Positions 24,977-34,044 of a stretch of DNA of 64,000 nt are shown here, piece after piece. The position numbers were made by a program, and so were the translations under genes. Source of the stretch: an uncultured Caulobacterales bacterium. GTDB taxonomy: Bacteria > Pseudomonadota > Alphaproteobacteria > Caulobacterales > Maricaulaceae. The DNA lies in NCBI GenBank assembly GCA_937929915.1, contig CALFUN010000008.1, positions 124,001 to 188,000 of the forward strand. The letters run 5' to 3'. Within the stretch, counting starts at the first letter, position 1. Every line of letters begins with the position of its first letter. The notes below the pieces were generated by a model, which saw only the letters and a list, made by a program, of their open reading frames with translations, was not told where the DNA came from and made no database searches.

Positions 24977-25621
24977 ATGACAGGTTTCCATGATGTTCGC
25001 TTTCCTGCGAACCTTGCTTTTGGGGCGAGCGGCGGCCCGCAACGCCGCACAGAGATAGTGCAGCTTGCCAATGGGTGTGAGGTTAGAAATACAAGACAAT
25101 ATCATTCTCGGCGTCAATATAACGCCAGCACATCTATTAAAAATCTTCAGGATGCTATTGAAATAAATAAATTTTTTGAACTTCGCTGCGGTCAATTATA
25201 TGCATTTAGATTTCGGGATTTACTCGACCATTCTTCGTCAGATGGTGATGAAGCGATTCAAGAAAATGATCAGATATTAGGACAGGGAGACGGCCAGACA
25301 ACAACCTTTCAATTAATTAAATCATATAGTGATGACGTGCAAAACTACATACGGCCAATTACAAAACCTATCATTGAAACAGTTATGATCGCTGTGAATG
25401 GGCAAGCATTAAACAGATCAGATTTTACTGTAAATGGGTTAACGGGCCTCGTTGAACTTGCATCACCGCCGGCGCTTAAAGCTATTATTACGGCAGGGTT
25501 TGAATTTGATGTCGCTGTTCGGTTTGATACAGATAGGCTTGATATTGCCTATGAAGATTTTGATGGTTTGCAAGTCTCAGATATTCCATTGATAGAGGTG
25601 TTTGATTATGAAAATAATTAA
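24977..25621 (+). CDS. GTA distal tail protein, DUF2460 (g12-like)
   Basis: 214 residues with DUF2460 hallmarks: FHDVRFPANLAFGASGGPQR at the N-terminus, the HSRRQYNAS segment, FFELRCGQLYAFRFRDLLDH near residue 75, and FDVAVRFDTDRLDIAYEDFD near the end. It forms the ring between tail tube and baseplate. It overlaps the hub gene by 14 bases. Confidence 0.94.
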   Translation: MTGFHDVRFPANLAFGASGGPQRRTEIVQLANGCEVRNTRQYHSRRQYNASTSIKNLQDAIEINKFFELRCGQLYAFRFRDLLDHSSSDGDEAIQENDQILGQGDGQTTTFQLIKSYSDDVQNYIRPITKPIIETVMIAVNGQALNRSDFTVNGLTGLVELASPPALKAIITAGFEFDVAVRFDTDRLDIAYEDFDGLQVSDIPLIEVFDYENN

Positions 25622-26267
25622 TTCAGCTTTGCAGGAACATGTCAATGAAGGTGTGACGACCTTATGCTCATTATGGCGATTGCAGCTCAAAGATGATACG
25701 CAGATTGGTCTAACAGATCATGATAGAGTTTTGGATTTTCAAGATCTGTCATATGAACCACAAAATAGTTTTGAAGCTAGTGATACGGAAAACCGTCTGG
25801 GGTTTGCCGCAGATAGCGGCGCGCTACGTTTGGTATTTAACCTGCCGCAACTGACTCAAGAGAGTTTACAAAACGGTATTTTAGATGAGGCGCGCTTATT
25901 CCATTACCGTGTGAACTGGCAAGATGTCTCGCAATATGTTCTCATATCTGTTGGGCGCGTTGGGCAAATCCAGGCGAGCGCAGATGGGTTTGAGGCTGAT
26001 TGGGTTGGACTGGCAACGCAGCTTGAGCGCAATACGGGGCGTATATTTTCAAAGCAATGCGATGCTGAATTTGCCGATAAGCGCTGTCGTTTAAACCGAG
26101 AAGATTTCCCAGACGGCACAGTTTGTCCGCGTACATATGAAGCCTGTCAGATGCAGTTTTCAAATGCTCAAAATTTTCGTGGATTTCCTTATTTGCTGGG
26201 AGATGATGCTTTGCAAGCGTCACCGCAAATCGGAGAGCGCCGTGACGGAAGCTCGCGTTACAAATAA
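25608..26267 (+). CDS. GTA baseplate hub protein, DUF2163 (g13-like)
   Basis: 219 residues from the ATG at 25608; a TTG two codons earlier is less likely. DUF2163 features: LCSLWRLQLKDDTQIGLTDH and DRVLDFQDLSYEP at the N-terminus, then the phage_BR0599-type end with FSKQCDAEFADKRCRLN, TVCPRTYEACQMQF and NFRGFPYLLGDD. The four Cys in this end match the iron-sulfur site reported for the RcGTA hub. It links tube and fibre. The stop overlaps the next ATG by one base. Confidence 0.92.
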   Translation: MKIINSALQEHVNEGVTTLCSLWRLQLKDDTQIGLTDHDRVLDFQDLSYEPQNSFEASDTENRLGFAADSGALRLVFNLPQLTQESLQNGILDEARLFHYRVNWQDVSQYVLISVGRVGQIQASADGFEADWVGLATQLERNTGRIFSKQCDAEFADKRCRLNREDFPDGTVCPRTYEACQMQFSNAQNFRGFPYLLGDDALQASPQIGERRDGSSRYK

Positions 26268-26749
26268 TGTCTAATCCCTTTATTGGAGATAATATCACGC
26301 GCATGCTTGTTTTGCGGGCAGCTTATCTTTGGCTTAATACGCCTTATCAACATCAAGCCAGTTCGCGCGGGGCAGGGACAGATTGCCTTGGGTTTATCCG
26401 TGGAGTTTGGCGCGAAATTTACGGGTTTGAGCCAGAAACACCGCCTGCATATACGCCCGATTGGGCTGAACAAAACGGTCAAGAAACATTATATGATGCT
26501 GCCAAGCGCTGTCTCGTGCCTATTCCAAAGTCTCAAACACAGGCCGGCGATGTGTTGTTGTTTCGGATGCATAGTGAGGCGCCCTGTAAACATATTGGGA
26601 TTTTATCTGCGCCTGATAAATTGCTCCATGCCTATTGGGGCAAAGCTGTCGTTGAAAGCCATCTTGTGCCGTATTGGCGCAAACGGTGGGTCTATAGTTT
26701 TGCTTTTCCGCCGCTTACAAATTTGTCTGATTTGAAAGATACATTATGA
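26267..26749 (+). CDS. GTA NlpC/P60 peptidase (g14-like)
   Basis: 160 residues. Cell-wall peptidase of the NlpC/P60 family: catalytic Cys in GAGTDCLGFIRGVWREIYG (about residue 44) and His in CKHIGIL (about 108), then LLHAYWGKAVVES. In GTAs this protein sits in the baseplate and is thought to open the peptidoglycan of the recipient. One-base overlap upstream and ATGA overlap downstream. Confidence 0.93.
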   Translation: MSNPFIGDNITRMLVLRAAYLWLNTPYQHQASSRGAGTDCLGFIRGVWREIYGFEPETPPAYTPDWAEQNGQETLYDAAKRCLVPIPKSQTQAGDVLLFRMHSEAPCKHIGILSAPDKLLHAYWGKAVVESHLVPYWRKRWVYSFAFPPLTNLSDLKDTL

Positions 26750-29700
26750 CCACGCTTGCCATTTCTGCTGCCCAAGCGGCAGGTAGTACATTAGCCTCAA
26801 CGGCTGTATCGACAGCCACGAGCCTTGCGCTGTCTACGGCGACAAACGCAATTTCAAGGGTGTTTGATAATCGGGTTTTTGAAGGCCCGCGTCTTGATAG
26901 TTTTCACTTGCAAACCTCACGTGATGGTGCGCCCATGGCGCGCGTTTATGGGCGCGTAAGGCTCGCAGGGCAGGTGATTTGGGCCTCTCAGATTCGCGAA
27001 ACATCGACAGAAGAGCGCGTGTCTAGCGGGAAAGGCGGCGGGCCGCGGCAACGTAACTTTAGTTACTCGATTAGCTTTGCGATTGGACTTTGCGAAGGGG
27101 AAATCCTTGGGGTTGACCGTATTTGGGCCAATGGTAATGTTTTACAAATGGCGGGCCTGACAATGCGTGTTTATACGGGCAATGAGAGGCAAAACCCTGA
27201 CCCTATTATTGCTGCCACGGAAGGCGGGGATGTAACGGCGTTTCGCGGTACGGCTTATATTGTTTTTGAAGATTTCCCGCTTGATGATTACGGCGCACGA
27301 TTGCCGCAGATAAATGTTGAGGTTATTCGTGTGCCGCGCAATGAAACAGGGAAGCCGCGTCTGGAGCATTTGATAAAGAGTGTCTGTCTTTTGCCGGGGT
27401 CTGGAGAATTTGCTTATAGCCCGCAAATTATCGAAGAAAATCCGCGTCCAGGGGTAACGCGCCCAGTGAATATGAATAATCTTTCGGGCGTAGCAGATAT
27501 AGAACAAGCCCTTGACCAACTTGAAGCCCAGCTTCCAAATTGCCGAAATGTATCTGTCGTATCGTCATGGTTTGGTACAGATTTACGCTGCAGAGACTGC
27601 GAGATTAAACCAGGTATAGAGCGTCGTGAACGTGTTATTCGTAATCTGAAATGGCAGGTTGGGCGTGATGATCGCGGCAATGCTTATCTTGTGAGCAGCG
27701 ATAAAGATGGGCGCCCAAATTTTGGTGGATCACCATCGGATGAGAGCTTAATCGGCGCGATACGTGATCTTAAATCACGCGGGTTCTCCGTCACATTATA
27801 CCCTTTTATTTTAATGGATATACCGCCTGATAACCAACTGCCTAATGTTGATGGTATTGGGTTTCAGCCTGCTTTTCCGTGGCGCGGCCGAATTACAGCA
27901 AACCGAGATAAAAGCGTGCAAACGCGCAGTGAAGTTGATCAGTTTTTTGGCAATGCTGTACCTGCGGATTTCTCGGTTGGTGCAGGAGATCAGCATCACC
28001 GCTCATCAGATTATAAGTATCATAACTTTATTTTGCATCACGCAAATATAGCGCGCCGTGCAGGCGGGGTAGACCGGTTTATAATTGGGTCAGAAATGCG
28101 GTCTTTGACGACATTGCGCGATCAAAATGACGCCTTCCCTGCCGTTGAAAAAATGATAGAATTAGCCCGTTATGTTAGAGCCATGTTAGGGCCGAAGACA
28201 GGCATAACTTATGCTGCAGATTGGACGGAATATTTCGGGTATCAACCGCCTGATGGTAGCGGTGATGTCTTTTATCATTTAGATAATTTATGGGCAGATA
28301 ATGCGATTTCATCCATTGGAATTGACGCCTATTTCCCGCTGTCAGATTGGCGTGATACTGCGATAAATAAGGATGTAGACGCCGCGGATAATATCTATGA
28401 TTTATCTTATCTATCCTCACAGATAGAAGGCGGGGAAGGCTATGATTATTTCTATGCGAGCGCTGCAGATAGACAGACGCAAATTCGCTCTGATATTACC
28501 GATGGCGCCGCGCAGAAGCCTTGGGTTTTTCGGTATAAAGATGTGCGCAACTGGTGGCTAAATTCACATTATGAACGCCGCAAAGGTGTTGAATTCAATA
28601 CCCCGACAAAATGGCAAGCGCAAAGTAAACCAATCTGGTTTACTGAAATTGGGTGTCCCGCTATTCACAACGGAGCCAATCAACCTAATGTGTTCTCTGA
28701 CCCAAAGAGTATTGAAAGTAATATTCCATATTTTTCAAATGGTTCACGTGATGACCTCATGCAAAGACATTATCTTGAGGCTTTGATTAATTACTGGGAC
28801 AACCCGCAAATCAATCCGATCTCAGAGAGCTATAAAGCGGAAATGATAGACACAGATATGATCTGTGTTTGGGCTTGGGATGCGCGGCCTTTTCCAGATT
28901 TTCCAGCGCGCAACTCTGTGTGGTCTGATGGAGAAAATTGGCAGGTTGGACATTGGCTTACGGGGCGCATGGGCCTTATGCCGATAAGCTATGTGATTGA
29001 AGATTTATCGCAGCAAACAGACCTTAGTAATTTAGATGTAACGGGGGTTAATGGTGTCTTACAAGGCTATCTTATTGATCGTCCGATGAGCGCGCGTTCA
29101 GCCCTAACGCCTTTGATGGATATTCTTAATTTAGAGCTAAGTGAACGAGACGGAAAACTGGTGTTTCAGTCGCCTGATAATGCGCCCGTCATTTCGCTTG
29201 ATGCTGCCTATTTACGTCAAAATTCCATCTCGCCTATAAGCTTTAGTAAGAGTGATCCAGATCAAGCTTTGCGGGATGTGCGTGTGCATTTTATCGACAT
29301 CACAAATGACTATCAACTAGGGTCAATTTCAGCCCGTGACCGCGCTGCAGAAACTGTTCGAATTTCCGATGTTAGATTACCGCTTGTTATGGATCAAAAC
29401 TATGCGAGTTTTTTGGCCGAGCAACAACTCGAAACACATCATTTATCAATGCAAAGCCTATCTTTAAACCTGCCGCCTTTAGCCGCGCTATCATTACATG
29501 TCGGAGATAAATTTACATTTGAAGAGTATAACGGCTTGTGGCGTTTAGATAATTTAGAAACGGGCGAAATCGCGAGCTTGTCACTGACGCGCGTGCCAGA
29601 AAATGCAAATGTTCGAACAGCAGGAAGTGTGCCCGCAATATCTGCTGATCCTATATTCCAAGGGCGCCCAGCCTGTTTTGCGTTCGATATATCAGGCGTA

Positions 29701-30504
29701 TATAATGGGCCAGTATTAGGCGCAGTTATGACACCGTATGAAACGGTGCAAATTAACGGGCCATCCGACACTTTATCGGCAAATACCGAATTACGCATTG
29801 GTGCATTGCTGACAGATTTAGATGCGGGGCCCGTTGCAAGATGGGATCATGCTAATCAATTTGAGTTTTACATGCCAAATGCGCGCTTTGCTGCGCTCGA
29901 AGATGAGGCGTTACTTGGCGGAGGCAATAAATTCGCGATTGAAACACAGGCAGGATGGGAGATTATTCAAATCCGCGATATTACATTGATTGGGCCTGAT
30001 CGATATATCTGCCAAACTTTGCTGCGCGGCCTTGATGGAAGCGAAGCGGATATGACGGCGCGTATTCATGCAGGCGCGCGGGTTATATGGCTTAATCAAG
30101 GTGTGTTTGACATGGATTTAAGCTCTGAATTTCTACGCGAGACGGTTACATTTAAATGCGATGTCAATGGCCGTGAGGGCGATGCAGCAAAGCTAATTTA
30201 TACAGGGCGGCATTTACGTCCGCTTGCGCCTGTGCATGTCAAAGCTACAAAAGAGGGTGCGATACTGCATCTAAGCTGGATTCGCCAAACGCGCATTAAT
30301 GGCGATATGTGGACTGGTGAGGTGCCGCTTGGCGAAGCTGAGGAGCGCTATCGTGTGCAATGTTTTGATAATCAAACGTTAATATCTGATAGACAGGTCA
30401 CGCAGCCACATTATTCAGGTGATATGGGCATAGCCACCCGCGCACAAATTTCACAATTTTCCAATATTTATGGATGGGGCGCGACGGCGAGTATTGCGTT
30501 TTAA
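26746..30504 (+). CDS. GTA large baseplate/fibre protein with TIM-barrel-like domain (g15-like)
   Basis: 1252 residues, the last gene of the cluster and the size of RcGTA g15. The N-terminus (about 1-230) is the baseplate-hub part with APMARVYGRVRLAGQVIWAS and a SFAIGLCEGEILGVDRIWAN segment. Residues about 380-720 form the GTA TIM-barrel-like domain (FIIGSEMRSLTTLRD, GITYAADWTEYFGY, IGIDAYFPLSDW and IWFTEIGCPAIHNGANQPN). Beta-rich domains follow to the end. It probably contacts the recipient surface; a glycoside-hydrolase activity is possible, since Asp and Glu residues remain in the barrel, but is unproven. Confidence 0.93.
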   Translation: MTTLAISAAQAAGSTLASTAVSTATSLALSTATNAISRVFDNRVFEGPRLDSFHLQTSRDGAPMARVYGRVRLAGQVIWASQIRETSTEERVSSGKGGGPRQRNFSYSISFAIGLCEGEILGVDRIWANGNVLQMAGLTMRVYTGNERQNPDPIIAATEGGDVTAFRGTAYIVFEDFPLDDYGARLPQINVEVIRVPRNETGKPRLEHLIKSVCLLPGSGEFAYSPQIIEENPRPGVTRPVNMNNLSGVADIEQALDQLEAQLPNCRNVSVVSSWFGTDLRCRDCEIKPGIERRERVIRNLKWQVGRDDRGNAYLVSSDKDGRPNFGGSPSDESLIGAIRDLKSRGFSVTLYPFILMDIPPDNQLPNVDGIGFQPAFPWRGRITANRDKSVQTRSEVDQFFGNAVPADFSVGAGDQHHRSSDYKYHNFILHHANIARRAGGVDRFIIGSEMRSLTTLRDQNDAFPAVEKMIELARYVRAMLGPKTGITYAADWTEYFGYQPPDGSGDVFYHLDNLWADNAISSIGIDAYFPLSDWRDTAINKDVDAADNIYDLSYLSSQIEGGEGYDYFYASAADRQTQIRSDITDGAAQKPWVFRYKDVRNWWLNSHYERRKGVEFNTPTKWQAQSKPIWFTEIGCPAIHNGANQPNVFSDPKSIESNIPYFSNGSRDDLMQRHYLEALINYWDNPQINPISESYKAEMIDTDMICVWAWDARPFPDFPARNSVWSDGENWQVGHWLTGRMGLMPISYVIEDLSQQTDLSNLDVTGVNGVLQGYLIDRPMSARSALTPLMDILNLELSERDGKLVFQSPDNAPVISLDAAYLRQNSISPISFSKSDPDQALRDVRVHFIDITNDYQLGSISARDRAAETVRISDVRLPLVMDQNYASFLAEQQLETHHLSMQSLSLNLPPLAALSLHVGDKFTFEEYNGLWRLDNLETGEIASLSLTRVPENANVRTAGSVPAISADPIFQGRPACFAFDISGVYNGPVLGAVMTPYETVQINGPSDTLSANTELRIGALLTDLDAGPVARWDHANQFEFYMPNARFAALEDEALLGGGNKFAIETQAGWEIIQIRDITLIGPDRYICQTLLRGLDGSEADMTARIHAGARVIWLNQGVFDMDLSSEFLRETVTFKCDVNGREGDAAKLIYTGRHLRPLAPVHVKATKEGAILHLSWIRQTRINGDMWTGEVPLGEAEERYRVQCFDNQTLISDRQVTQPHYSGDMGIATRAQISQFSNIYGWGATASIAF

Positions 30505-30537
30505 CATCAATATTTGTGGATTTTATTGATATAAGCC

Positions 30538-30568
30538 TTGCGCAATTCTGCGGGTTGAAAATGCGCAA
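30538..30568 (+). repeat. Inverted repeat after the GTA cluster
   Basis: TTGCGCA (30538-30544) and TGCGCAA (30562-30568) flank a 17-base centre, 34 bases after the g15 stop and just before dnaJ-like. It may be a weak terminator or an operator; no T run. Confidence 0.35.
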
Positions 30569-30588
30569 TGGGTACTTAAATATGGAGC

Positions 30589-31467
30589 ATGGCTAAGAAC
30601 CCTTATACCCTGCTTGGTGTCAAAAAGACCGCAAGTGATGCTGAAATACGCAAAGCTTACCGTGTTTTGGCAAAAAAGCTGCATCCTGATGTTAATCCAG
30701 ACGATAAAGCCGCTGAGGATAAATTCAAAGAGGTCACGGCGGCGTATAATTTACTATCGGATAAAAATTTGCGCCGTCAATATGATAGCGGGCAAGTCGA
30801 TAGTAGCGGCCAACAACAAAATCCATTCGGAGCTGGAGGCCATTCATTTGGCGGTGGGCCAAGAGGCCAAGCTGGCGGTCATGATGATATGGCGCAATTA
30901 TTTTCATCTATGTTTGGTATGAATATGGGCGGTATGCGCGGAGGTATGCAGCCTCGCCCTGCAAAAGGCGGTGATATTGTCTATAAATTGACATTAAGTT
31001 TGCCTGATGCGCTAAAAGGCGGCTCGCGCACGATTGATAAAGGCCTGTCAATGAAGCTGCCGAAAGGTGTCAAAGACGGGCAAACATTACGGCTACGCGG
31101 CAAAGGCCAAGCAGGGCAATATGGCGGGCCTTCAGGCGATGCTAAGGTCAATATAAAAATTCGACCGCATAAATATCTCTCTCGCAAAGGAGATGATTTA
31201 CATCTGACTTTGCCAATTTCCCTGTATGAAGCTTTAAATGGCGCGAAAATAAAAATTGACATGCCAAATGGGGCGGTATCGCTAAATTTACCTGCGCAAA
31301 CCAATACGGGTAAGAAATTACGGCTTAAAGGTAAGGGGGTCAATATGGGTGATTTGGTTGTTTCGCCTGTGATTACGCTCACAGAGGGTGAGTTAACAAA
31401 AAAAACTGAGATATTAGAGAAAATAGCTGAAAATAATTCTAAGAGCTTACGTTTGAACATGTTTTAA
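30589..31467 (+). CDS. DnaJ/CbpA-type co-chaperone
   Basis: 292 residues. J domain at 1-70 with NPYTLLGVKKTASDAEIRKA and the HPD motif in KKLHPDVNPDD; a Gly/Phe/Met-rich linker at about 75-125; substrate-binding C-terminal domains with MKLPKGVKDGQTLRLRGKGQ and the later NLPAQTNTGKKLRLKGKG. No Cys-rich zinc finger, so it is type II (CbpA-like). It stimulates a DnaK-type Hsp70. The ATG has no ordinary ribosome-binding site (GGAG lies only one base away). It is not a GTA gene by family. Confidence 0.9.
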   Translation: MAKNPYTLLGVKKTASDAEIRKAYRVLAKKLHPDVNPDDKAAEDKFKEVTAAYNLLSDKNLRRQYDSGQVDSSGQQQNPFGAGGHSFGGGPRGQAGGHDDMAQLFSSMFGMNMGGMRGGMQPRPAKGGDIVYKLTLSLPDALKGGSRTIDKGLSMKLPKGVKDGQTLRLRGKGQAGQYGGPSGDAKVNIKIRPHKYLSRKGDDLHLTLPISLYEALNGAKIKIDMPNGAVSLNLPAQTNTGKKLRLKGKGVNMGDLVVSPVITLTEGELTKKTEILEKIAENNSKSLRLNMF

Positions 31468-31536
31468 CGATTTTATTTACGAAGTTTGAACTGTATATTC
31501 AGACTTCATTCAGAGGTGAGGGCGTAAACACCAACT

Positions 31537-31887
31537 ATGATAACGAATATACGACATATATTTATAGGCGGTGTCATGGCCATGTCTGTGATGGTGGTTT
31601 CATCTGCAAGCGCAAGTGTTGATGGCAAAACAAGCCAAATAACGGTATATGCGCCGCAAACTATGCTAGCAGATATGCCTCTGGCGGCGGAGAATCAGCC
31701 TGTCGTTCAATTTGCGCAAAAGATAATTTCTGCCTCTAAAGCTAAAATGATTGCTCGTTCTCGGGTGAAAGGCGGCGAGGTTGTCGATGTATCCCTGCGT
31801 GGTAAGACCTATAGAGTGCGCGTTATCGCAAAGAATGGGCGTGTCGTGGATGTTTTGATTGACGCCAACACTGGACGTGTCAAATAG
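31537..31887 (+). CDS. Periplasmic PepSY-like protein
   Basis: 116 residues with a signal peptide (about 1-28, GVMAMSVMVVSSASAS). The C-terminal end (GEVVDVSLRGKTYRVRVIAK then GRVVDVLIDANTGRVK) matches the PepSY pattern. Small periplasmic PepSY proteins are often encoded beside two-component systems, and here the response regulator follows 41 bases later. It may modulate the sensor kinase; that is inference. Confidence 0.7.
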   Translation: MITNIRHIFIGGVMAMSVMVVSSASASVDGKTSQITVYAPQTMLADMPLAAENQPVVQFAQKIISASKAKMIARSRVKGGEVVDVSLRGKTYRVRVIAKNGRVVDVLIDANTGRVK

Positions 31888-31928
31888 GTAGCCTATAACC
31901 GCCCTAAATTGGTTTAAGAGGTGCCTTT

Positions 31929-32603
31929 ATGCGTATTTTAATCGTCGAAGATGATGAAGACTTATCCCGTCAACTCAAACAAATGTTCAAAGATGCTGGC
32001 TATGCTGTGGATGTAGCCAATGACGGCGAAGAAGGGCATTACCTTGGTGATACAGAACCTTATGATGCTGTTGTCCTAGATTTGGGCTTGCCTTCAATCG
32101 ACGGCGTGAGTGTTTTACAAAAATGGCGCGCCGATGGGAAAACATTCCCTGTTATTATCCTCACGGCCCGCGATCAATGGTCAGAAAAAGTTGCAGGTTT
32201 TGACGCAGGTGCTGATGATTACCTCACTAAACCGTTCCACACAGAAGAATTAATGGCACGGTTGCGCGCCCTTATGCGCCGCGCTTCTGGTCATAGCACG
32301 GATACAATCGAGATCGGGGATTTAACCGTTGATAACCGCGCTGCGCGTGCCTTTGTTGACGGCATGGCCATTAAGCTGACGAGCCATGAATTTCGTCTTT
32401 TATCCTATATGGCCTCACATAAGGGCCGCGTTATTTCTCGCACTGAATTGGTCGAGCATATATATGATCAAGATTTTGATCGCGATTCGAATACAATCGA
32501 AGTGTTTGTTGGACGCTTACGCCGTAAAATCGGGACAGATCGCATTGAGACGGTTCGCGGCCTTGGGTACAGACTCATTGATCCGAATGGCAACGTAGCC
32601 TAG
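31929..32603 (+). CDS. OmpR-family response regulator (PhoP/FeuP-like)
   Basis: 224 residues. Receiver domain 1-115 with acidic pocket VEDDEDL, phosphoacceptor Asp51 in AVVLDLGLPSIDG, Thr in VIILTARD and Lys in DDYLTKPF. The C-terminal winged helix (about 125-220) has LTSHEFRLLSYMASHKGRVI and NTIEVFVGRLRRKIG. AAGAGG precedes the ATG. Paired with the kinase 8 bases downstream. Confidence 0.92.
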   Translation: MRILIVEDDEDLSRQLKQMFKDAGYAVDVANDGEEGHYLGDTEPYDAVVLDLGLPSIDGVSVLQKWRADGKTFPVIILTARDQWSEKVAGFDAGADDYLTKPFHTEELMARLRALMRRASGHSTDTIEIGDLTVDNRAARAFVDGMAIKLTSHEFRLLSYMASHKGRVISRTELVEHIYDQDFDRDSNTIEVFVGRLRRKIGTDRIETVRGLGYRLIDPNGNVA

Positions 32604-32611
32604 CAAGTTTT

Positions 32612-34003
32612 ATGGCGGGTGTGTCTAGTCGATCTCTCGTTTCGTCTCTTGTCAGAGGGGCCGCAATCTGGGCCATTCCTGTGCTTATAATCACAGCGAT
32701 TACACTAACTTTGGTGTATCGTAATACGATTTACCGCGGCTTTGATGATCCGATTGAAAGCGCGGTGACATCTCTGATTGCCTCGGCTGATATTGATGAA
32801 AATGATGCGCTAAGGTTGAACCGAGTTCCGCTGGATCCGCGTTATCAAAGGGCTTTATCAGGACGATATTGGCTGATCGGTTATGGTGAGACGACAGGCG
32901 TTATTACGCCGATAACCGCTTCGAGATCCTTATCGAATGAAACGGTGACGCTCCCAGTGTCTGCGATTGAAGAACTGACCATCAAAGCTGGCGAAGCTGT
33001 TCATACCGTTGTCAAAGGGCCCGATGAAAACGAGTCCTTGCGGGTGGTCGCGCGCCAAGTGATCCTGCCAAATATGTCCAGACCCGTTATTGTTTTGGCA
33101 GGCGCGGATCGGCGGGCAGCGATGAAATCCGTCCACCGTTTTGGACTTATCGCGTCTAGTCTGCTGCTTATACTGACCGGCGGGCTTGTTATAGCCGTTT
33201 ATACGCAAGTTCGCGTTGGATTGCGTCCGCTTTTTGCGCTCCGCGATAAAGTTGCGGATGTGCGCGAAGGGCGTGATGCAAGAGTTGATGGAGATTATCC
33301 GCCAGAAATAGCCCCGCTGGCGAAAGAGCTTAACAATCTGATTTCTCACAATAAAACCATAGTTGAGCGGGCTCGAACACATGTCGGAAATCTCGCACAT
33401 GCTCTGAAAACTCCCATCGCTGTTTTACAAAATGAAGCGCAAATGGGTGTGCAAATACCCTCTCAAATTGTCGCGCGCCAAACGGCTGAAATGGCCTCTC
33501 AAGTCGATCATCATTTGCGGCGCGCAAGAGCGGCTGCGCGCGGGCAAGAGATAGGTGTGGTCACAGATATTGATGCTGTTCTCGACGGAATGGTGCGGAC
33601 TTTGCCGAGAATTTATAGAGATAAAGCCTTCGATATTTTGCGAAAAGGCGAGACAGCTTTGCGCTTTCGCGGGGCCAAGCGTGACTTTGAAGAAATGGCA
33701 GGCAATCTTATGGATAATGCTGCCAAATGGACGACCGACACAGTCATTGTCACGACTTTATTGGCTGAAGATGATACGCAGATGCTAATTACCGTTGAGG
33801 ATAATGGGCCAGGGCTTGCGCCGGAAAGCTATGCTGAGGCTTTGAAACGCGGCGCGCGCCTTGATGAAGCCACGCCCGGCAGCGGACTTGGACTTGCGAT
33901 TGTCTATGAACTGGCCGAAGCCTATAAAGGGGATTTAGTGTTGGGTAAATCTGCTTTAGGCGGGCTGAAAGTCACACTGACATTGCCCCGCGCGAAAGAT
34001 TAA
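32612..34003 (+). CDS. Sensor histidine kinase (PhoQ/FeuQ-like)
   Basis: 463 residues. Two membrane helices (about 16-36 and 178-200) flank a periplasmic sensor domain. HAMP-like region about 200-250. The phosphoacceptor His is in HVGNLAHALKTPIAVLQNEA, the NLAHxLKTP form typical of PhoQ/FeuQ relatives rather than the common SHELRTP. The ATPase domain has NLMDNAAKWT (N box), VEDNGPGLAP (G1) and GSGLGLAIV (G2). PhoQ-type kinases sense envelope or ion signals; the signal here is unknown. Confidence 0.9.
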   Translation: MAGVSSRSLVSSLVRGAAIWAIPVLIITAITLTLVYRNTIYRGFDDPIESAVTSLIASADIDENDALRLNRVPLDPRYQRALSGRYWLIGYGETTGVITPITASRSLSNETVTLPVSAIEELTIKAGEAVHTVVKGPDENESLRVVARQVILPNMSRPVIVLAGADRRAAMKSVHRFGLIASSLLLILTGGLVIAVYTQVRVGLRPLFALRDKVADVREGRDARVDGDYPPEIAPLAKELNNLISHNKTIVERARTHVGNLAHALKTPIAVLQNEAQMGVQIPSQIVARQTAEMASQVDHHLRRARAAARGQEIGVVTDIDAVLDGMVRTLPRIYRDKAFDILRKGETALRFRGAKRDFEEMAGNLMDNAAKWTTDTVIVTTLLAEDDTQMLITVEDNGPGLAPESYAEALKRGARLDEATPGSGLGLAIVYELAEAYKGDLVLGKSALGGLKVTLTLPRAKD

Positions 34004-34044
34004 GGTTAAAGTTTGAAGTCATAACAAGGCTTAAGGATTAAAAC

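Noticed and set aside
15388-30504. The GTA block as an ordinary integrated prophage
   Set aside because: There is no integrase, replication, lysis or repressor gene and no attachment repeats, while all g1-g15 equivalents are intact and in order. Composition looks like the flanks.
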